DNA of 6,605 nucleotides from Promethearchaeota archaeon (GTDB taxonomy: Archaea; Asgardarchaeota; Lokiarchaeia; Sigyniarchaeales; SOKP01). The position numbers and the translations under genes are program-made. The notes under the pieces were generated by a model. The model saw only the letters and a list, made by a program, of their open reading frames with translations, was not told where the DNA came from and ran no database searches. The stretch is taken from NCBI GenBank assembly GCA_019057355.1, contig DXJM01000379.1, forward strand, positions 1-6,605, in the 5' to 3' direction. Shown one piece after another: positions 5,803 through 6,605 of the stretch (positions are counted from its first letter, which is position 1; every line of letters starts with the position of its first letter).

Positions 5803-6519
5803 GTGAAAAATAATATTAAAGCGGTGGTGTGGGATTTGGATGGAACATTGATCGATTTTAAAATTGACTTTATGAGAGCCAGGAAAGAAGCTTGTAATAT
5901 CTTAAAGAGACATGGTGTGCCTGAAGTGCTTCTGTCTTTAGAAAAGGGAATTATCGATACTGTTGAAATAGCTAAAAAAGAATTTAAATCTAAACAACTA
6001 ACAAAAAATGAAATTCAACTAATCTTAAAAGAAATTGATGAAAAAGTTATTGAAATTGAGAGAGATGCTGCACTCAACGCTTCAATGATTAGAGGAATTG
6101 ATGAAGTTCTCGAATTTGTAAAAAGAAAAAAATTAAAGCAGGCCATATACACCTATAATCATTCTACTAATGCTAAAATCTCTCTTGAAAAAGTAAAATT
6201 ATTCCAATTTTTCGATATTATCGCAGGGAGAGATTCTATAAATAATCCAAAGCCCCATCAAGACCATCTAAATTATATATGCTCTCAATTAAATGTCAAA
6301 TTATCGCAAATAGTAGTCATTGGAGATCATTACCGTGATATTCAAGGTGCATTGAATGTAGGGGCGCATTCCATAGCCATATATTCTAAATCGGCACGGT
6401 TAGAAAAATTAAAAATAGCCGATGTAATAGTAGAAGAAAAGGATATTCCATCCAAATTAATTCATAGCACAGTCTCGAGCTCGCGCATAAAGCCTACGTC
6501 ATGGAAACGGGACGGGTGA
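5803..6519 (+). CDS. HAD-superfamily hydrolase (phosphatase-like), C-terminus altered by a join
   Basis: A haloacid dehalogenase-type hydrolase of the phosphoglycolate phosphatase-like group. Motif I is DLDGT with nucleophile Asp11 and acid/base Asp13. A helical cap follows (about 20-95). Motif II is in IYTYN (Thr117). Motif III is Lys150 in NPKPHQDH. Motif IV is GDHYRDI with Asp175 and Asp179, so all catalytic residues are present. A small-molecule phosphate ester is the likely substrate; no specific one can be named. Translation starts at GTG 5803, three bases after thpR, with GGTG at 5790-5793. Native sequence probably reaches about residue 220 (SKLI, near 6462). The rest of the 238-residue frame (HSTVSSSRIKPTSWKRDG) is read out of frame through G+C-rich LivF-coding DNA and is an artefact of the join. 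The true stop codon is not in the window. The gene should be treated as complete in its catalytic core but with an unreliable end. Confidence 0.85.
   Translation: MKNNIKAVVWDLDGTLIDFKIDFMRARKEACNILKRHGVPEVLLSLEKGIIDTVEIAKKEFKSKQLTKNEIQLILKEIDEKVIEIERDAALNASMIRGIDEVLEFVKRKKLKQAIYTYNHSTNAKISLEKVKLFQFFDIIAGRDSINNPKPHQDHLNYICSQLNVKLSQIVVIGDHYRDIQGALNVGAHSIAIYSKSARLEKLKIADVIVEEKDIPSKLIHSTVSSSRIKPTSWKRDG
6463..6475. other. Probable chimeric join (composition break)
   Basis: Sequence left of about 6465 is strongly AT-rich and fits the archaeal HAD protein. From 6476 to the end it is about 60% G+C and encodes a bacterial-type protein tail in a different frame. The switch happens within about 15 bases, with no repeat, tRNA or insertion sequence end at the boundary. 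An assembly join of reads from two organisms is the simplest explanation. A real transfer is possible but less likely so close to the end of the window. Confidence 0.75.
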
Positions 6520-6587
6520 CCTCAACGGGAACGGGCAGAGAGCTCCTCGAGGACGCGAATATCCGAGAAGCCTACCTGGGCATGTGA
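6468..6587 (+). CDS. livF: LivF-like ABC transporter ATPase, C-terminal fragment
   Basis: An open frame of 39 codons plus TGA reads HSLELAHKAYVMETGRV in its first part, then STGTGRELLEDAN and a REAYLGM ending. This is the recognisable C-terminus of LivF, the second ATP-binding subunit of branched-chain amino acid ABC transporters. In that family the segment after the H-loop reads approximately ALxxAxRAYVLExGRI and ends ExxxxxYLG. Only the last 39 residues are present; Walker A, signature and Walker B lie outside. A TAG at 6465-6467 in this frame marks where the AT-rich sequence takes over. The last 18 bases after the stop hold nothing recognisable. The codons are rich in G and C, unlike every other gene in the window. 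Confidence 0.75.
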   Translation, partial: HSLELAHKAYVMETGRVTSTGTGRELLEDANIREAYLGM

Positions 6588-6605
6588 GCAGGCGCTCCGG
6601 TGAAG

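Noticed and set aside
6463..6605. Genomic island or horizontal transfer boundary
   Set aside because: No attachment repeat, tRNA or insertion sequence end marks the boundary, and only about 138 bases of foreign DNA are seen at the very end of the window, so an assembly join explains it more simply.

Overview
The window is an AT-rich stretch (roughly one third G+C by eye) that looks archaeal, followed by about 138 bases of G+C-rich bacterial-type DNA at the 3' end. Archaeal hallmarks are TATA-box-like elements of the TTTAAATA type, GGTG/GGTGA Shine-Dalgarno sites, oligo-T tracts after genes, an MM0924-like small protein, a winged-helix regulator of archaeal style, an ADP-forming acyl-CoA synthetase alpha subunit, a DUF362-ferredoxin protein and an RNA 2',3'-cyclic phosphodiesterase. 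An anaerobic archaeon, possibly an Asgard (Loki-like) lineage from sediment, is my best guess. That placement rests on gene style and composition and is not proven.

Layout. 81-266: small MM0924-like protein with its own promoter and a poly-T terminator. 414-821: thioredoxin with an N-terminal charged extension. 869-1321: winged-helix DNA-binding protein. 1490-2929 and 2952-4115: a likely two-gene operon of an acyl-CoA synthetase (ADP-forming) alpha subunit and a DUF362 protein ending in a two-cluster ferredoxin domain. 4123-4938 (minus strand, convergent, only 7 bases away): a 20-cysteine iron-sulfur protein. 4939-5229: a divergent intergenic region with a perfect inverted repeat and a cluster of overlapping hairpins. 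5230-5799 and 5803 to about 6465: ThpR/LigT-type RNA cyclic phosphodiesterase and a HAD hydrolase, three bases apart.

At about 6465-6475 composition jumps to about 60% G+C, and from 6468 another frame encodes the last 39 residues of a LivF-type branched-chain amino acid ABC transporter ATPase. This is most simply a chimeric assembly join, and it gives the HAD reading frame an artificial C-terminal tail.

How the genes may work together (inference): the centre is a small redox/energy module. A thioredoxin, two multi-[4Fe-4S] proteins and an acyl-CoA synthetase alpha subunit lacking its ATP-grasp partner sit beside a candidate regulator. The downstream ThpR-HAD pair concerns RNA ends or phosphate-ester chemistry. 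No mobile element, CRISPR array, tRNA or rRNA gene was seen.
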